Origin: HGM11367 sp964600435
Lineage (GTDB): Bacteria; Bacillota; Clostridia; Christensenellales; UBA1242
Length of the DNA stretch: 64,000 bases
Reading direction: 5' to 3'
Assembly (NCBI GenBank): GCA_964600435.1
Contig: CAZRJB010000006.1
Span: 1-64,000 of the forward strand
Every line of letters begins with the position of its first letter. The first letter of the stretch is position 1. The position numbers were made by a program, and so were the translations under genes. Below are positions 32,338-41,270 of the stretch, one piece after another. Below the pieces are notes generated by a model. That model was given only the letters and a program-made list of their open reading frames with translations. It was not told where the DNA came from and did not search any database.

Positions 32338-32660
32338 ATTATACCTTTTTAAGTAATATATTAAACTTTTTCAGAATTGGTGTTTTTTATAATGCTATGA
32401 GCGTTTATAAATTAGAACTTAAAGCAAACATGGGTTACATATATGTTGTTTGCCAATTTAAAACTTTGTTGAAATATGTTAAAAACGGATGTACGAACAT
32501 TTTTCTGTTACCCGTAAAAATCAAATGTCACTCTTAACAATCTGAATGATAATATTAATTAGGTGCTGTTTTTTCTTGTTAGGCAAAATAGCAATATAAC
32601 TGCCAAAGAGATTGCAAACAAATACGGCAAAATTTTTTATAGTAAATATGATATAGTAAA
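32338..32660. other. Gene-free interval with a plus-strand promoter-like signal
   Basis: On the plus strand TTGCCA (32331-32336), 17 bp, TAATAT (32354-32359) point rightward. The 17 bases from that TAATAT match the start of the candidate small RNA at 5140. Short open frames here have no ribosome binding site and resemble nothing known. It could give a noncoding transcript ending at the terminator at 32661-32699. Confidence 0.25.
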
Positions 32661-32699
32661 AAACACCTTAAACTCTCGTTGGTTAAGGTGTTGATTTTT
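32661..32699. terminator. Intrinsic terminator downstream of recD2
   Basis: AACACCTTAA pairs with TTAAGGTGTT around an 11-base loop with A and T runs on either side. It can act on the recD2 transcript (minus strand) or on a plus-strand transcript from 32366. Confidence 0.75.
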
Positions 32700-32776
32700 T
32701 TGTGAGTTTCTAACATGTAAAAGCGATATTTTATTATTTTTATTGAAATTTAATGCTTTTTATAAATAAAATTGGG

Positions 32777-35023
32777 TTAATTTTCAAAAAGTTGTTTAAG
32801 TTTTTGGTTGGATTCCGTCAAAAAATCTTTTAGCATTGTTTGCCTTTTTATTGTGTTGACATTTGAAATCATTCGTCTAAGATTTTTTTTGTTACCCACC
32901 AAAACAACCATTTTTTTTGCTCTGGTGATTGCGGTGTAAATTAAATTTCTATTTAAAATTATTGGTGGACCACTGATAATTGGAATAACAACAACATCAA
33001 ATTCGCTGCCTTGGCTTTTATGGATGGTTATTGCATATGCCAAACTCAATTCTCCAATTTCTGTTCGCTGATATATGCACTCTCTGCCGTCTTCAAACAA
33101 AACAACAGTTTCGCCTGAGCCGGGGTTGATTTTGTGAATATATCCAATATCTCCGTTAAAAACCCCACTGCCTTCTTCGCTCGATAAACCGTTGTTTTTT
33201 GTCCAAACAAGGTCGTAGTTGTTGGATGTTTGCATAACTTTGTCGCCTTCTCTAAATGTTGTTTTTCCAACAAGCAATTCGTTTTTTCCATATTTTGATG
33301 GGTTGATTTTGTCTTGTAGGCTTGTGTTTAAATTAATTGTTCCGCTAGCGCCTGCTTTTAATGGTGCTAAAATTTGGATTTTGTTAGGTTCAACTTTTGC
33401 AAAATTTGGAATTCTTGCTGTAACCAAATTAACAATCGAATCTTTAATTTCTAAAGCGTCGTCATGCGACTCAAAAAAGAAATCTTTTGAAGAATTGTCA
33501 ATGATGGGCATTTCGCCACTGTTAATCAGGTGAGCGTTTGAAACAATTAAACTTTTTTCGTCTTGTCTAAATATTTTGGTTAAATAAGATACCTTAACAA
33601 TTCCACTTTCTAGAATGTCACCAAAAACATTTCCAGCGCCCACGCTTGGTAGTTGGTCTTTGTCGCCAACTAAAATCAGTTTACAATCTCGTGGGAGTGC
33701 TTTTAAAAGACTATTCATAAGCATAACGTCAACCATTGAAACCTCGTCAACAATAACAGCGCTAACATTAAGTTGGTTTTGTTCGTTATATACAAATGTC
33801 TGCCCGCTTCCCTTAAAGTTAATCTCAAGACCTCGGTGTATTGTTTTTGCTTCTTGCCCAGTGCTTTCGCTGAGCCTTTTGCTCGCTCTGCCGGTTGGTG
33901 CCAAAAGCATAACCTTGTTATTGTTTTGTTTTAAAATTTCTAAAATGCATTTAATTATGGTGGTTTTCCCTGTTCCGGGTCCACCAGTTATAACGCTCAC
34001 GCCGTTTTTTAAGGAGCTGTTTATTGCTGATTTTTGTTGTTTATCAAAATTTATGTGGTTAATTTTTTCAAAGAAAGATATGGCGCTTGAAAAATCTGAG
34101 TCGGTGGATGTTGCTGTTATGTTTAAAAGGGCTAGTTTTTGAGCTACAGAACTTTCTGTAAAATACATTCTTGTTAGCATTACAATTTCTCTACCATTTT
34201 TGTGCCTAAACATTGAAATGGTTTTATCGTAACCCATTGTGTCTAAAACTTCTTCAAACTTGTCTTGATTCCCTTCAAAATTTAGCCCTAAAATTGTGCT
34301 AGCGCTTTCTAACAAATTATCCTTATATATATAAGTATTGCCAGTTTTTTCACTGTTTTCGGTTAATGTATGAATAATTCCGGCTCTAATTCTAAACAAT
34401 GAGTTTGACGCAATCCCCATACTTTTAGCAATGTTGTCAGCAGTCAAAAAACCAATTCCATCCACATCTTCAACCAATTTATATGGGTTTGTTTTTACAG
34501 TGTCAATTGTTTTATCTGAATAGCAATTGTAAATTTTTATTGCCATGTTGACTGATATGTTGTAATTTTGCAAAAACATAACTGAGTTCTGCATTTTCTT
34601 AATTTCGTTAAATGCGCTTGAGATTGAATCCGCTTTCATTTTACTAATTCCCTTTATTTGAGCCAAAAGATTTGGGTTAAATTCGATAATTGTTAGCGTG
34701 TCCTCTTTAAACTTGTCAACAATTAGGTTTGCAGTAACTGGACCAATTCCTTTAATTAATCCGCTAGATAAATATTTTTTTATTCCGTCCAAACTGCTAG
34801 GGTAAATAACTTCATAGTTTTCAAATGCAAATTGTTCGCCATATTTGTTTGTGGTTGTTTTTCCTTCCAACCTTAAACATAATCCAACGCGAGCATCGCC
34901 TAGTGTGCCTACAATTGTTGAATAATCATCAAAACCGTGTTCGTTGTGTGATAAAACGGCAACAGTATAGCCGTTGTCTTCGTTTCTGAAAATTATTTCT
35001 TCAATTGAACCCTGTAATATCAT
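32777..35023 (-). CDS. recD2: ATP-dependent DNA helicase RecD2 (RecD/TraA family)
   Basis: 748 residues. It is a 5'-3' superfamily 1B helicase acting outside RecBCD in DNA repair. An N-terminal OB-like domain is followed by helix-hairpin-helix repeats (LIKGIGPVTANLI, IKGISKMKADSI, DVDGIGFLTADNIA) and two RecA-like domains with Walker A GGPGTGKT (347-354), VDEVSMVD, GDKDQLPSVGAG and YTAITRAK. The frame opens 24 codons earlier, but MILQGSIEEI is the conserved family start and a TATAAT sits six bases before its ATG, so the mRNA is probably leaderless. It is divergent from parA, with a parS site between. Confidence 0.95.
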   Translation of the reverse strand: MILQGSIEEIIFRNEDNGYTVAVLSHNEHGFDDYSTIVGTLGDARVGLCLRLEGKTTTNKYGEQFAFENYEVIYPSSLDGIKKYLSSGLIKGIGPVTANLIVDKFKEDTLTIIEFNPNLLAQIKGISKMKADSISSAFNEIKKMQNSVMFLQNYNISVNMAIKIYNCYSDKTIDTVKTNPYKLVEDVDGIGFLTADNIAKSMGIASNSLFRIRAGIIHTLTENSEKTGNTYIYKDNLLESASTILGLNFEGNQDKFEEVLDTMGYDKTISMFRHKNGREIVMLTRMYFTESSVAQKLALLNITATSTDSDFSSAISFFEKINHINFDKQQKSAINSSLKNGVSVITGGPGTGKTTIIKCILEILKQNNNKVMLLAPTGRASKRLSESTGQEAKTIHRGLEINFKGSGQTFVYNEQNQLNVSAVIVDEVSMVDVMLMNSLLKALPRDCKLILVGDKDQLPSVGAGNVFGDILESGIVKVSYLTKIFRQDEKSLIVSNAHLINSGEMPIIDNSSKDFFFESHDDALEIKDSIVNLVTARIPNFAKVEPNKIQILAPLKAGASGTINLNTSLQDKINPSKYGKNELLVGKTTFREGDKVMQTSNNYDLVWTKNNGLSSEEGSGVFNGDIGYIHKINPGSGETVVLFEDGRECIYQRTEIGELSLAYAITIHKSQGSEFDVVVIPIISGPPIILNRNLIYTAITRAKKMVVLVGNKKNLRRMISNVNTIKRQTMLKDFLTESNQKLKQLFEN

Positions 35024-35097
35024 ATTAATATTATAATACAAAAAACTCACAAAAGTAAAACAAAATTTCACTTTGTGTTTCTTAGAGATAAGCAAAA

Positions 35098-35113
35098 TGT
35101 TTCACGTGAAACA
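35098..35113. promoter_or_regulatory. parS centromere site 1
   Basis: TGTTTCACGTGAAACA, an exact Spo0J/ParB consensus palindrome, lies in the divergent recD2-parA intergenic region. ParB loads here and spreads. Confidence 0.95.
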
Positions 35114-35128
35114 TTTTTTTAAAAAAAG

Positions 35129-35156
35129 TTGAATTTATTTATTCACAAATTATAAT
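35129..35156 (+). promoter_or_regulatory. parA-parB promoter
   Basis: TTGAAT (35129-35134), 16 bp, TATAAT (35151-35156); a second TATAAT follows at about 35164. It lies just downstream of parS site 1. Confidence 0.5.
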
Positions 35157-35198
35157 ATATATGATATAATCTATAAAAAATAAGGAGGATAAAAGATA

Positions 35199-36008
35199 TT
35201 GGGAAAAATTATTGCTTTCGCCAACCAAAAAGGTGGGGTTGGCAAAACCACAACATGTATAAATTTGGCTGGTTTTTTGGCATTGCTAGATAAAAAAATT
35301 TTGATTGTTGATATGGACCCACAAGGCAATGCTTCAAGTGGTGTTGGAATTGATAAAGATAAAGAAACAAAAACGATGTATAATTTGATAATAAAAGAAA
35401 ACTACATTGATGAAGTTATTCAAAAAACAAATTTGGAAAATTTGGATATTATTCCTGCAACGGTTGACTTAGCTGGGGCAGAAATTGACCTAGTGCAAAT
35501 GCAAATGCGTGAAAATGTTGTAAAAAACATTCTAGATAAAATAAAAGACAAGTATGATTTTATCTTTATTGACTGTCCACCATCGCTTGGGCTTATAACT
35601 GTAAATGCATTAACAGCCTCAGATTCTGTGATAATACCGTTTCAGTGTGAGTTTTTTCCGCTTGAGGGCTTAACTCAGTTGATGAACACAGTAAGATTAA
35701 TCATTCATCACTTAAATTCTAACTTGCAAATTGAGGGAGTTGTTATGACAATGAAAGATAACCGCTCTAATCTTGTTGCCGAAGTTAGTAAGGAAGTAAA
35801 AAAGTTTTTTGGTGATAAGGTGTACAACACATATATTCCACGTAATATCAAACTTGCAGAAGCTCCTAGCCACGGTGAAACAATTGCAACATATGACATA
35901 AATTCCAAGGGCGCGAGTGCATACTTAGATTTGGCTTATGAATTTTTGGATAGAAACAACATAAAATATAAAAAACCAAACAAAAGAGAATTAAAGGAGA
36001 AAAAATAA
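35199..36008 (+). CDS. parA: Chromosome-partitioning ATPase ParA (Soj)
   Basis: 269 residues. A deviant Walker A ATPase that binds DNA as an ATP dimer and, with ParB-parS, segregates the origin region and modulates replication initiation. KGGVGKTT is at residues 11-18, the switch VDMDPQGNASS follows, and FIDCPPSLGLITVNAL is the Walker B region. It lacks the N-terminal HTH of plasmid type Ia ParA, so it is the chromosomal Soj type. Translation appears to start at TTG (35199), with AAGGAGG about 10 bases upstream. It is followed by parB after two bases. Confidence 0.95.
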   Translation: MGKIIAFANQKGGVGKTTTCINLAGFLALLDKKILIVDMDPQGNASSGVGIDKDKETKTMYNLIIKENYIDEVIQKTNLENLDIIPATVDLAGAEIDLVQMQMRENVVKNILDKIKDKYDFIFIDCPPSLGLITVNALTASDSVIIPFQCEFFPLEGLTQLMNTVRLIIHHLNSNLQIEGVVMTMKDNRSNLVAEVSKEVKKFFGDKVYNTYIPRNIKLAEAPSHGETIATYDINSKGASAYLDLAYEFLDRNNIKYKKPNKRELKEKK

Positions 36009-36010
36009 TT

Positions 36011-36937
36011 ATGACAACAAAAAAATCAAGTCTTGGTAAAGGATTAGGTGCTTTGCTATCTGCTTATGATGACTACGATGATTCTGTAAAAAATGTAAGC
36101 GCCTCTCAAACAAATGAAATAGAAATTGAAAAACTAATACCAAATGTAAATCAACCAAGAAAAATATTTGAACAAACGGCATTGGAGGAATTGGCTAATT
36201 CAATAAAAGTTCATGGTGTTATTCAGCCTCTTGTTGTAAATGATAACAAAGATGGTACATATTTAATTATTGCTGGTGAAAGAAGGTATAGGGCTTCTAA
36301 ACTTGCTGGCTTAACAAAGGTGCCATGCATTATTAAAGATTATTCTGAAAAACAGATTAAAGAAATTTCTATTATAGAAAACTTGCAAAGAGAAGATCTT
36401 AATCCAATTGAATCTGCAAGAGCAATCAGACAATTAATGGATGAATATAAAATGACGCAAGAGGCTGTGAGTGAAAGAATTGGAATATCTAGACCAAACA
36501 TCGCCAACACATTAAGACTTTTAACATTGTGTCCAGAAGTTATTTCTATGGTGGAAAGCGGAAAATTGTCTGCGGGACATGCTAGATGCCTTGTTCCTGT
36601 TCAAGATTATAATTCTCAGATTAAACTCGCAATGTCTGCTTCTGGCAATAGAATGTCGGTTAGAGATTTAGAAAAGGCTGTCAAAAAACTACTTAAACCA
36701 AAGAGTACAACCGAAAAAGAGCCTATGCAGCAAAGCATAGAATTAAAAGAATTGGTTAATGAAATGCAAAGAACATTTGCAACAAAAGTTTCTGTTATTG
36801 GCAATGATAAAAAAGGTAGAATATATATTGATTATTATTCTAGAGATGATTTAGATAGGATTTCAGATATGATAAACCTTTTAAAGACAAAAAAGCTTAC
36901 CCTTAAAGAGTTAAGCGAGTTCAATAAACGTAAATAG
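36011..36937 (+). CDS. parB: Chromosome-partitioning protein ParB (Spo0J)
   Basis: 308 residues. A parS-binding CTP switch that forms clamps spreading from parS. SKGLGALL-like opening (SLGKGLGALLSAY), the N-terminal CTPase domain with GERRYRA (89-95) and ENLQREDLNPIE, the HTH (TQEAVSERIGISRPNIANTL, about 149-168) and a C-terminal dimerisation region are all visible. It is co-transcribed with parA (AAAGGAG within the parA end). Two exact parS sites flank the operon. Confidence 0.96.
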   Translation: MTTKKSSLGKGLGALLSAYDDYDDSVKNVSASQTNEIEIEKLIPNVNQPRKIFEQTALEELANSIKVHGVIQPLVVNDNKDGTYLIIAGERRYRASKLAGLTKVPCIIKDYSEKQIKEISIIENLQREDLNPIESARAIRQLMDEYKMTQEAVSERIGISRPNIANTLRLLTLCPEVISMVESGKLSAGHARCLVPVQDYNSQIKLAMSASGNRMSVRDLEKAVKKLLKPKSTTEKEPMQQSIELKELVNEMQRTFATKVSVIGNDKKGRIYIDYYSRDDLDRISDMINLLKTKKLTLKELSEFNKRK

Positions 36938-36950
36938 TTAATTAGAGTTA

Positions 36951-36985
36951 AAAAGATAGTGTTTTTTACGCTGTCTTTTTTTATT
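36951..36985 (+). terminator. Terminator of parA-parB
   Basis: AAAAGATAG(T)G pairs with C(G)CTGTCTTTT around a T-rich loop and ends in a run of Ts. The rest of 36938-37266 holds only parS site 2 and AT-rich sequence. Confidence 0.65.
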
Positions 36986-37061
36986 CGTTATAAATCTTAG
37001 TTGGTTTTTAATAAAAAAGTTTTAATGATAAAAACATATTTGTTGTTAAGTTTGAAAAAAA

Positions 37062-37077
37062 TGTTTCACGTGAAACA
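37062..37077. promoter_or_regulatory. parS centromere site 2
   Basis: A second exact TGTTTCACGTGAAACA, 125 bases past the parB stop. With site 1 it brackets the operon, about 1.95 kb apart. Confidence 0.95.
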
Positions 37078-37266
37078 TTTTTTTAACGTTTTATGTAAAA
37101 ATGGTTGCAATCACACAAATTGTATAAAGCAAATTGTTTAAAGTTAAGCATCTGTTTCTGCAAAATAGAACTATTATTGCAATAGAATTTTTTGTATACT
37201 TGCTTCTGAATTTCTCTATAGTGCAAAAAATATTTACCGTTTTTCTCGCATAAAAACTCCGATTAA

Positions 37267-37440
37267 TTATATAATCCTGCTACAGCAACTACCAGAGTTA
37301 AAGTTAAGCCCGTTTCCTCCAAACAAAATTAAAGCAAATAATAAAATAATTGTTGTGTTATTTGCTAAATTAATATCATTTGCATTTGCGAATAGTGCGA
37401 TGAGAATTAACAATAAAATTTCTTCAGTAGAATTGTTCAT
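37267..37440 (-). CDS. Small hydrophobic peptide, 57 residues
   Basis: The minus-strand frame starts at ATG (37438-37440) behind a strong AAAGGAGG at correct spacing and stops at TAA (37267-37269). It begins MNNSTEEILLLILIALFA, has a second hydrophobic stretch (NNTTIILLFALILFGGNG) and ends in a Cys pair (SGSCCSRII). It resembles small membrane peptides common in Clostridia, often tied to sporulation or the envelope, but no family is certain. It is convergent with parB and divergent from arsR. Confidence 0.65.
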   Translation of the reverse strand: MNNSTEEILLLILIALFANANDINLANNTTIILLFALILFGGNGLNFNSGSCCSRII

Positions 37441-37606
37441 ATAAAAAACCTCCTTTTCGACTTAAAAACATTTTCTTCAACAAAATTTTATCTATAATAC
37501 ATTTTTAATTTTTAGCATATGTAAGATATAATTACAGTACAAAAGTCGTTACACTTTATGCCATTATATATGTTAATAAAAATAAATTTGTTACAAGGAG
37601 ATTATA

Positions 37607-37951
37607 ATGAGTTACATTTTATTAAACACGATTGAAGAAAATGAGATTAATAATTATATTCCGTCTGAGAAAAAATTAAAAGAACTTGCATCGTTTTTTC
37701 AAAACTTTTCTGATTCTACTAGGCTAAAAATTATATCGGCGCTAAGCATAAACGAACTATGCGTCAACGATTTGTCTGCAGTTTTAAACATTAATCAAAC
37801 AACAATAAGTCACCAATTAAAATATTTAAAAAATCAATGTATTGTAGAAGCCAAAAGAGATGGAAAAATTATAAAATATTCTTTGCAAAATCAGTTTGTT
37901 AATGAACTGATGAACTATGCAATTGAAAGTTTGAAACAGTTAAATTTCTGA
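37607..37951 (+). CDS. ArsR/SmtB-family transcriptional regulator
   Basis: 114 residues with a winged helix: FSDSTRLKIISALSINELCV, then VLNINQTTISHQLKYLKNQC, the recognition helix. ArsR proteins usually release DNA on binding metal. Here the classical ELCVCDL metal site reads ELCVNDL, with one Cys replaced by Asn, so the metal response may be weak or use other residues. No metal transporter or reductase is adjacent; tmk lies 83 bases downstream with its own TATAAT. The target is unknown. Confidence 0.88.
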   Translation: MSYILLNTIEENEINNYIPSEKKLKELASFFQNFSDSTRLKIISALSINELCVNDLSAVLNINQTTISHQLKYLKNQCIVEAKRDGKIIKYSLQNQFVNELMNYAIESLKQLNF

Positions 37952-38034
37952 TAACAATTTTAAAACAATTTGTGTTCTGGGTTGGATTATTTTTAGGCAA
38001 TATGTTATAATGTTTTTCAAGGAGAAATTACATT

Positions 38035-38721
38035 ATGAAAGGGAAATTAATTGTTATTGAAGGCACAGATTGTTCTGGTAAAGAAACCCAAAGCAATTTG
38101 CTTGTAAAATTTTTAAATGAGGCTGGTTATAAAACATCAAAATATGCTTTTCCAAATTATAACTCGCCAACGGGAAAAATTATTGCAGGTCCTTATTTAG
38201 GGAAAGAAGGTTATCAACCGGCATTGTTTTCTGAGGGCGCAAGCAATGTTGATGCTTATTGCGCATCTCTTCTTTTTGCTATGGATAGAAAATATAATAT
38301 TCATGAAGTGAATGAAATGTTGAACAATGGAGTTAATGTTGTTCTGGATAGATATATAGATTCCAACATGGCTCACCACGGTGCAAAACTTTCTGATGAC
38401 AAAAAGGGTGAGTTTTATAACTTTATTGAAACTTTAGAGTATGAGCTTTTAAAATTGCCAAAACCTGATTTGGAGGTTTTTTTGCATATGCCAACTTGGG
38501 CTAGCAAAATTTTAAAATCTTCAAGAAATGAAAAACCTGACCAGCATGAGTCTGATGAAGATTATTTATCTAAGTCAGAAAATGCATATATTGAAATTGT
38601 TCAGCAGCATAATGCCAAAACAATTGAGTGTGTAGATGGCAAAAGAATTAAGAATATTGATGAAATAAGCAATGAACTTTGTTCTTTAGTTGCTTTGTTT
38701 GTTTCAAATAATAATGCTTAA
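38035..38721 (+). CDS. tmk: Thymidylate kinase
   Basis: 228 residues. It phosphorylates dTMP to dTDP for DNA synthesis. P-loop GTDCSGKE (10-17), the DRY-type motif VVLDRYIDSNMAHHGAK, and the lid region near SRNEKPDQHESDEDYL are seen. The P-loop with Cys and Glu (GTDCSGKET) is the form found in the clostridial dTMP kinase-like group. AAGGAG and an extended -10 (TGT-TATAAT) precede it. A long hairpin terminator follows. Confidence 0.9.
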   Translation: MKGKLIVIEGTDCSGKETQSNLLVKFLNEAGYKTSKYAFPNYNSPTGKIIAGPYLGKEGYQPALFSEGASNVDAYCASLLFAMDRKYNIHEVNEMLNNGVNVVLDRYIDSNMAHHGAKLSDDKKGEFYNFIETLEYELLKLPKPDLEVFLHMPTWASKILKSSRNEKPDQHESDEDYLSKSENAYIEIVQQHNAKTIECVDGKRIKNIDEISNELCSLVALFVSNNNA

Positions 38722-38730
38722 ATCATGTTA

Positions 38731-38796
38731 GAGAATGAAAGTTATAGAAAGTGAACATAATTTTTCGCTTTTTAGTTTCGCATTCTCTTTTTTTTT
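38731..38796 (+). terminator. Terminator of tmk
   Basis: GAGAATG (38731-38737) pairs with CATTCTC (38781-38787), with inner pairing, then a run of Ts. The remainder of 38797-39067 contains only the promoter of the next gene. Confidence 0.7.
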
Positions 38797-38881
38797 GCCA
38801 TATTTAAATTTTATTGTATAGCAACGAGAATTTTCATTGAAAACATATTTGTAAAAATATCTGAGCATTTTGTAAAAAATG

Positions 38882-38910
38882 TTGCTCTTTTTGTTTTTTT
38901 ATGTTACAAT
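38882..38910 (+). promoter_or_regulatory. Promoter of the isochorismatase/ADP-ribosylglycohydrolase fusion gene
   Basis: TTGCTC (38882-38887), 17 bp, extended -10 TGT-TACAAT (38905-38910). It leaves a leader of about 150 bases. Confidence 0.5.
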
Positions 38911-39067
38911 ATTTTTGTTAGATAAAAAAACAACTTTAATACAATCTTCTACAAATTTCATTTTTTGATTAATATCAATTAAAAATTGAATTATTTCAAC
39001 CAAGAAAAAGAAGAAGTTATATCATGGTTGAAAAGTCAAACGAATACACTTAAAAGAAGAATAAAAA

Positions 39068-40258
39068 ATGAAAAGCATAATGGTAATTGACACACAAAAT
39101 GGTTTTGTTGGTGAAAATGACTCAAAATTAATTGAAAATATAAATAATTATTTGAAAAATAATAATTTTGATGTTATTGTTTACACAAAATTGATGACAA
39201 ATGTTAATAATATTAGTAAAAGTTATTCAGAAACAGCAAAGCAATATAACAAAGAAGAACAAAAGTTGGCAGTTAAAAAAATGCAGAAAGGAAGGGTTTT
39301 TAGCAAAAAGTATCATGGTATGACAAATAAAATATTAAAATATTTATTTGAAAAAGGTGTTGAAGAAATTGAGTTGTGTGGAATTAATAATGAAGATGAT
39401 TTTGAATTAATTAAAACTCAATTGCAAAATATAAACATAAAAGCAAAAATTAATGAAAATTTAACAAAAAATTATGTTTTTTTATCAAATTATTCAAAAA
39501 ATAATTATTTTTTAACGAATAATGGTTTTTATATTGGTGACATGCTTGCAAACAATAATCAAATTACAAGCACAAGCATTTTAGCATTTGCGCTTATTGA
39601 ATGGCTTGATGGGTGTCAAAAAACTGCGGAACAATTTCAAAAAATTTTAAGTTGTTTTTATAAATTTTTTCCAAGTAAAATTTACAAATATTCAGATAGC
39701 TTAGCAAAATGGATGGATTTGGGTTGCAGACACTATAGATTATGTGAAGATTTTATAGGAATTGAATATTGCACGCCTATTGGTGTTTATGCAAGCACTT
39801 TATCTGAAATTAACACATTGTTAGAAAAAACAATAATTGTAACACATAACAATGAAACTGCATTGATTATTGCAAAAGTTTTAACATATTCAATTTATTT
39901 TTTAAAAACAAACACTGAAAAGAAATGTTTAATTAAAAAGTTGCAAAAAATTTTTGATTTAAATTTTAGTCTAAATTTAGAAGAAAATATAAAAAATTAT
40001 AAAAATAATGGCAATTTTGTTGATTTTTTAGGAATTATTTTGGCAATTTTTATAAATTCTGATTGTTACTATAATGCAATATCTTTGGCAATAAAAATTG
40101 ATGCAAGTTTTGTGAGTGCTGTTTGTGCTTTATGTGATGCATATTATAAAGATATCCCTATGTTGGTTGTTAAAGAATTTAAAGCAAAATTACCAAAGAA
40201 GTTTATTAATTTGATAAACAATTTTGGCAGAATAACAAAAGAAAACAATGCCATGTGA
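39068..40258 (+). CDS. Isochorismatase-like / ADP-ribosylglycohydrolase-like fusion, both apparently catalytically degenerate
   Basis: 396 residues. Residues 1-135 resemble a cysteine hydrolase of the isochorismatase/nicotinamidase fold: MVIDTQNGF with D8, VFSKKYHG with a possible catalytic Lys, and ELCGINNEDDFELI, where the nucleophilic Cys expected after CGxxTD is replaced. Residues about 150-390 resemble ADP-ribosylglycohydrolases: GDMLANNNQITSTSILAFAL where the metal-binding DDT box should be, and AISLAIKIDASFVSAVCALC-DAYY where D-S-D-T should be. Both metal boxes are altered. It may be a sensor or binding protein for NAD-related molecules. Single gene. Confidence 0.55.
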   Translation: MKSIMVIDTQNGFVGENDSKLIENINNYLKNNNFDVIVYTKLMTNVNNISKSYSETAKQYNKEEQKLAVKKMQKGRVFSKKYHGMTNKILKYLFEKGVEEIELCGINNEDDFELIKTQLQNINIKAKINENLTKNYVFLSNYSKNNYFLTNNGFYIGDMLANNNQITSTSILAFALIEWLDGCQKTAEQFQKILSCFYKFFPSKIYKYSDSLAKWMDLGCRHYRLCEDFIGIEYCTPIGVYASTLSEINTLLEKTIIVTHNNETALIIAKVLTYSIYFLKTNTEKKCLIKKLQKIFDLNFSLNLEENIKNYKNNGNFVDFLGIILAIFINSDCYYNAISLAIKIDASFVSAVCALCDAYYKDIPMLVVKEFKAKLPKKFINLINNFGRITKENNAM

Positions 40259-40352
40259 CAAATTTGTTAAAAAAATTGACAAATGCTTTTTTAATTACGG
40301 TTTAAATTAAGTGTAGTATTAAATTTTACAATTTTAAACCTTGTTTTTTTGT

Positions 40353-40380
40353 TTGTATTTTTTATAAAAAGTGATAAAAT
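40353..40380 (+). promoter_or_regulatory. Promoter of the SDR-rrf2 pair
   Basis: TTGTAT (40353-40358), 16 bp, extended -10 TGA-TAAAAT (40375-40380), about 75 bases before the SDR start. Confidence 0.45.
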
Positions 40381-40454
40381 ATCATTGATTATGCATTTTT
40401 TATGGTTTTTTGATATCAAATTGCATAAAAATATTAATTTTTGGGGGGATAAAA

Positions 40455-41261
40455 ATGAAAACTGTTGTTATAACTGGAAGCGCAAGAGGTTTTGGGTTCT
40501 GCATGGCAAGTGTTTTTATGCAAAACGGTTTTAATGTGGTTTTAAGCGACATTAATGAGCAGGGTTTGCTTGGTGCTGTTGAAAATTTAAACAACTTAAA
40601 AATGGACGGCAAGGCTATTGGTGTTGTGTGTGATGTTAAAAATCATGACATGCTAGAAAATTTATGGCAAGAAGCGGTTAAAAATTTTGGGCAAGTTGAT
40701 GTTTGGATTAACAATGCCGGAGTAAATCAACCCGACAAACCTATGTGTTGTTTAGAGCAAAAAGAAATTGACTTCTTGTTGGATATAGATTTAAAGGGAA
40801 GCATTTACGGCAGCAAAATTGCCTTTATGCACATGCAGGAGCAAGGTTTTGGGCAAATTTATAATGTGGAAGGTTACGGAAGCAACGATGCAATGATGCT
40901 TGGTTTAACCTTGTATGGAACCGCAAAAAGAGCAATAACATATTTTACACAGTCTTTGGCAAAAGAGAGCAAACAACTTAACAATGGCAAGGTTTGCGTA
41001 TGCAGGCTTACTCCTGGAATTATGATAACCAATTTTATAAAGTCTGCAAATGGTGGGCAAACAAAAATTGAATTGCCAGAAAAAACAAAAAAAGTGTACA
41101 ACATTTTGGGTGACTATCCAGAAACAATTGCAAACTATGTTGTTCCAAAAATTATAAAAAACAAAAAGAATAATTCAAAAATTGTTTGGCTAACAAACGG
41201 CAGAGCATTTAGAAGATTTTTGTTTGCAAAATTTAACAAAAGAGATTTTTTTAAAGAATAA
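40455..41261 (+). CDS. Short-chain dehydrogenase/reductase (SDR)
   Basis: 268 residues. A Rossmann oxidoreductase: TGSARGFGF (residues 7-15) is the dinucleotide loop, NNAG is at 86-89, and the catalytic Tyr154 and Lys158 lie in LYGTAKRA. The usual catalytic Ser strand reads IYNVEGYGS, a pattern shared with the chlorophyll-b-reductase-like SDR subgroup rather than the classical NVSS. GGGGGG precedes the ATG at 40455 (an ATG at 40410 has no ribosome binding site). The rrf2 gene follows after 9 bases, so the two are co-transcribed. Substrate unknown. Confidence 0.87.
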   Translation: MKTVVITGSARGFGFCMASVFMQNGFNVVLSDINEQGLLGAVENLNNLKMDGKAIGVVCDVKNHDMLENLWQEAVKNFGQVDVWINNAGVNQPDKPMCCLEQKEIDFLLDIDLKGSIYGSKIAFMHMQEQGFGQIYNVEGYGSNDAMMLGLTLYGTAKRAITYFTQSLAKESKQLNNGKVCVCRLTPGIMITNFIKSANGGQTKIELPEKTKKVYNILGDYPETIANYVVPKIIKNKKNNSKIVWLTNGRAFRRFLFAKFNKRDFFKE

Positions 41262-41270
41262 AGGATTACT

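Noticed and set aside
33615..34142. A 175-codon plus-strand frame
   Set aside because: It is antisense to the helicase domain of recD2 and is Ser/Leu-rich shadow translation.
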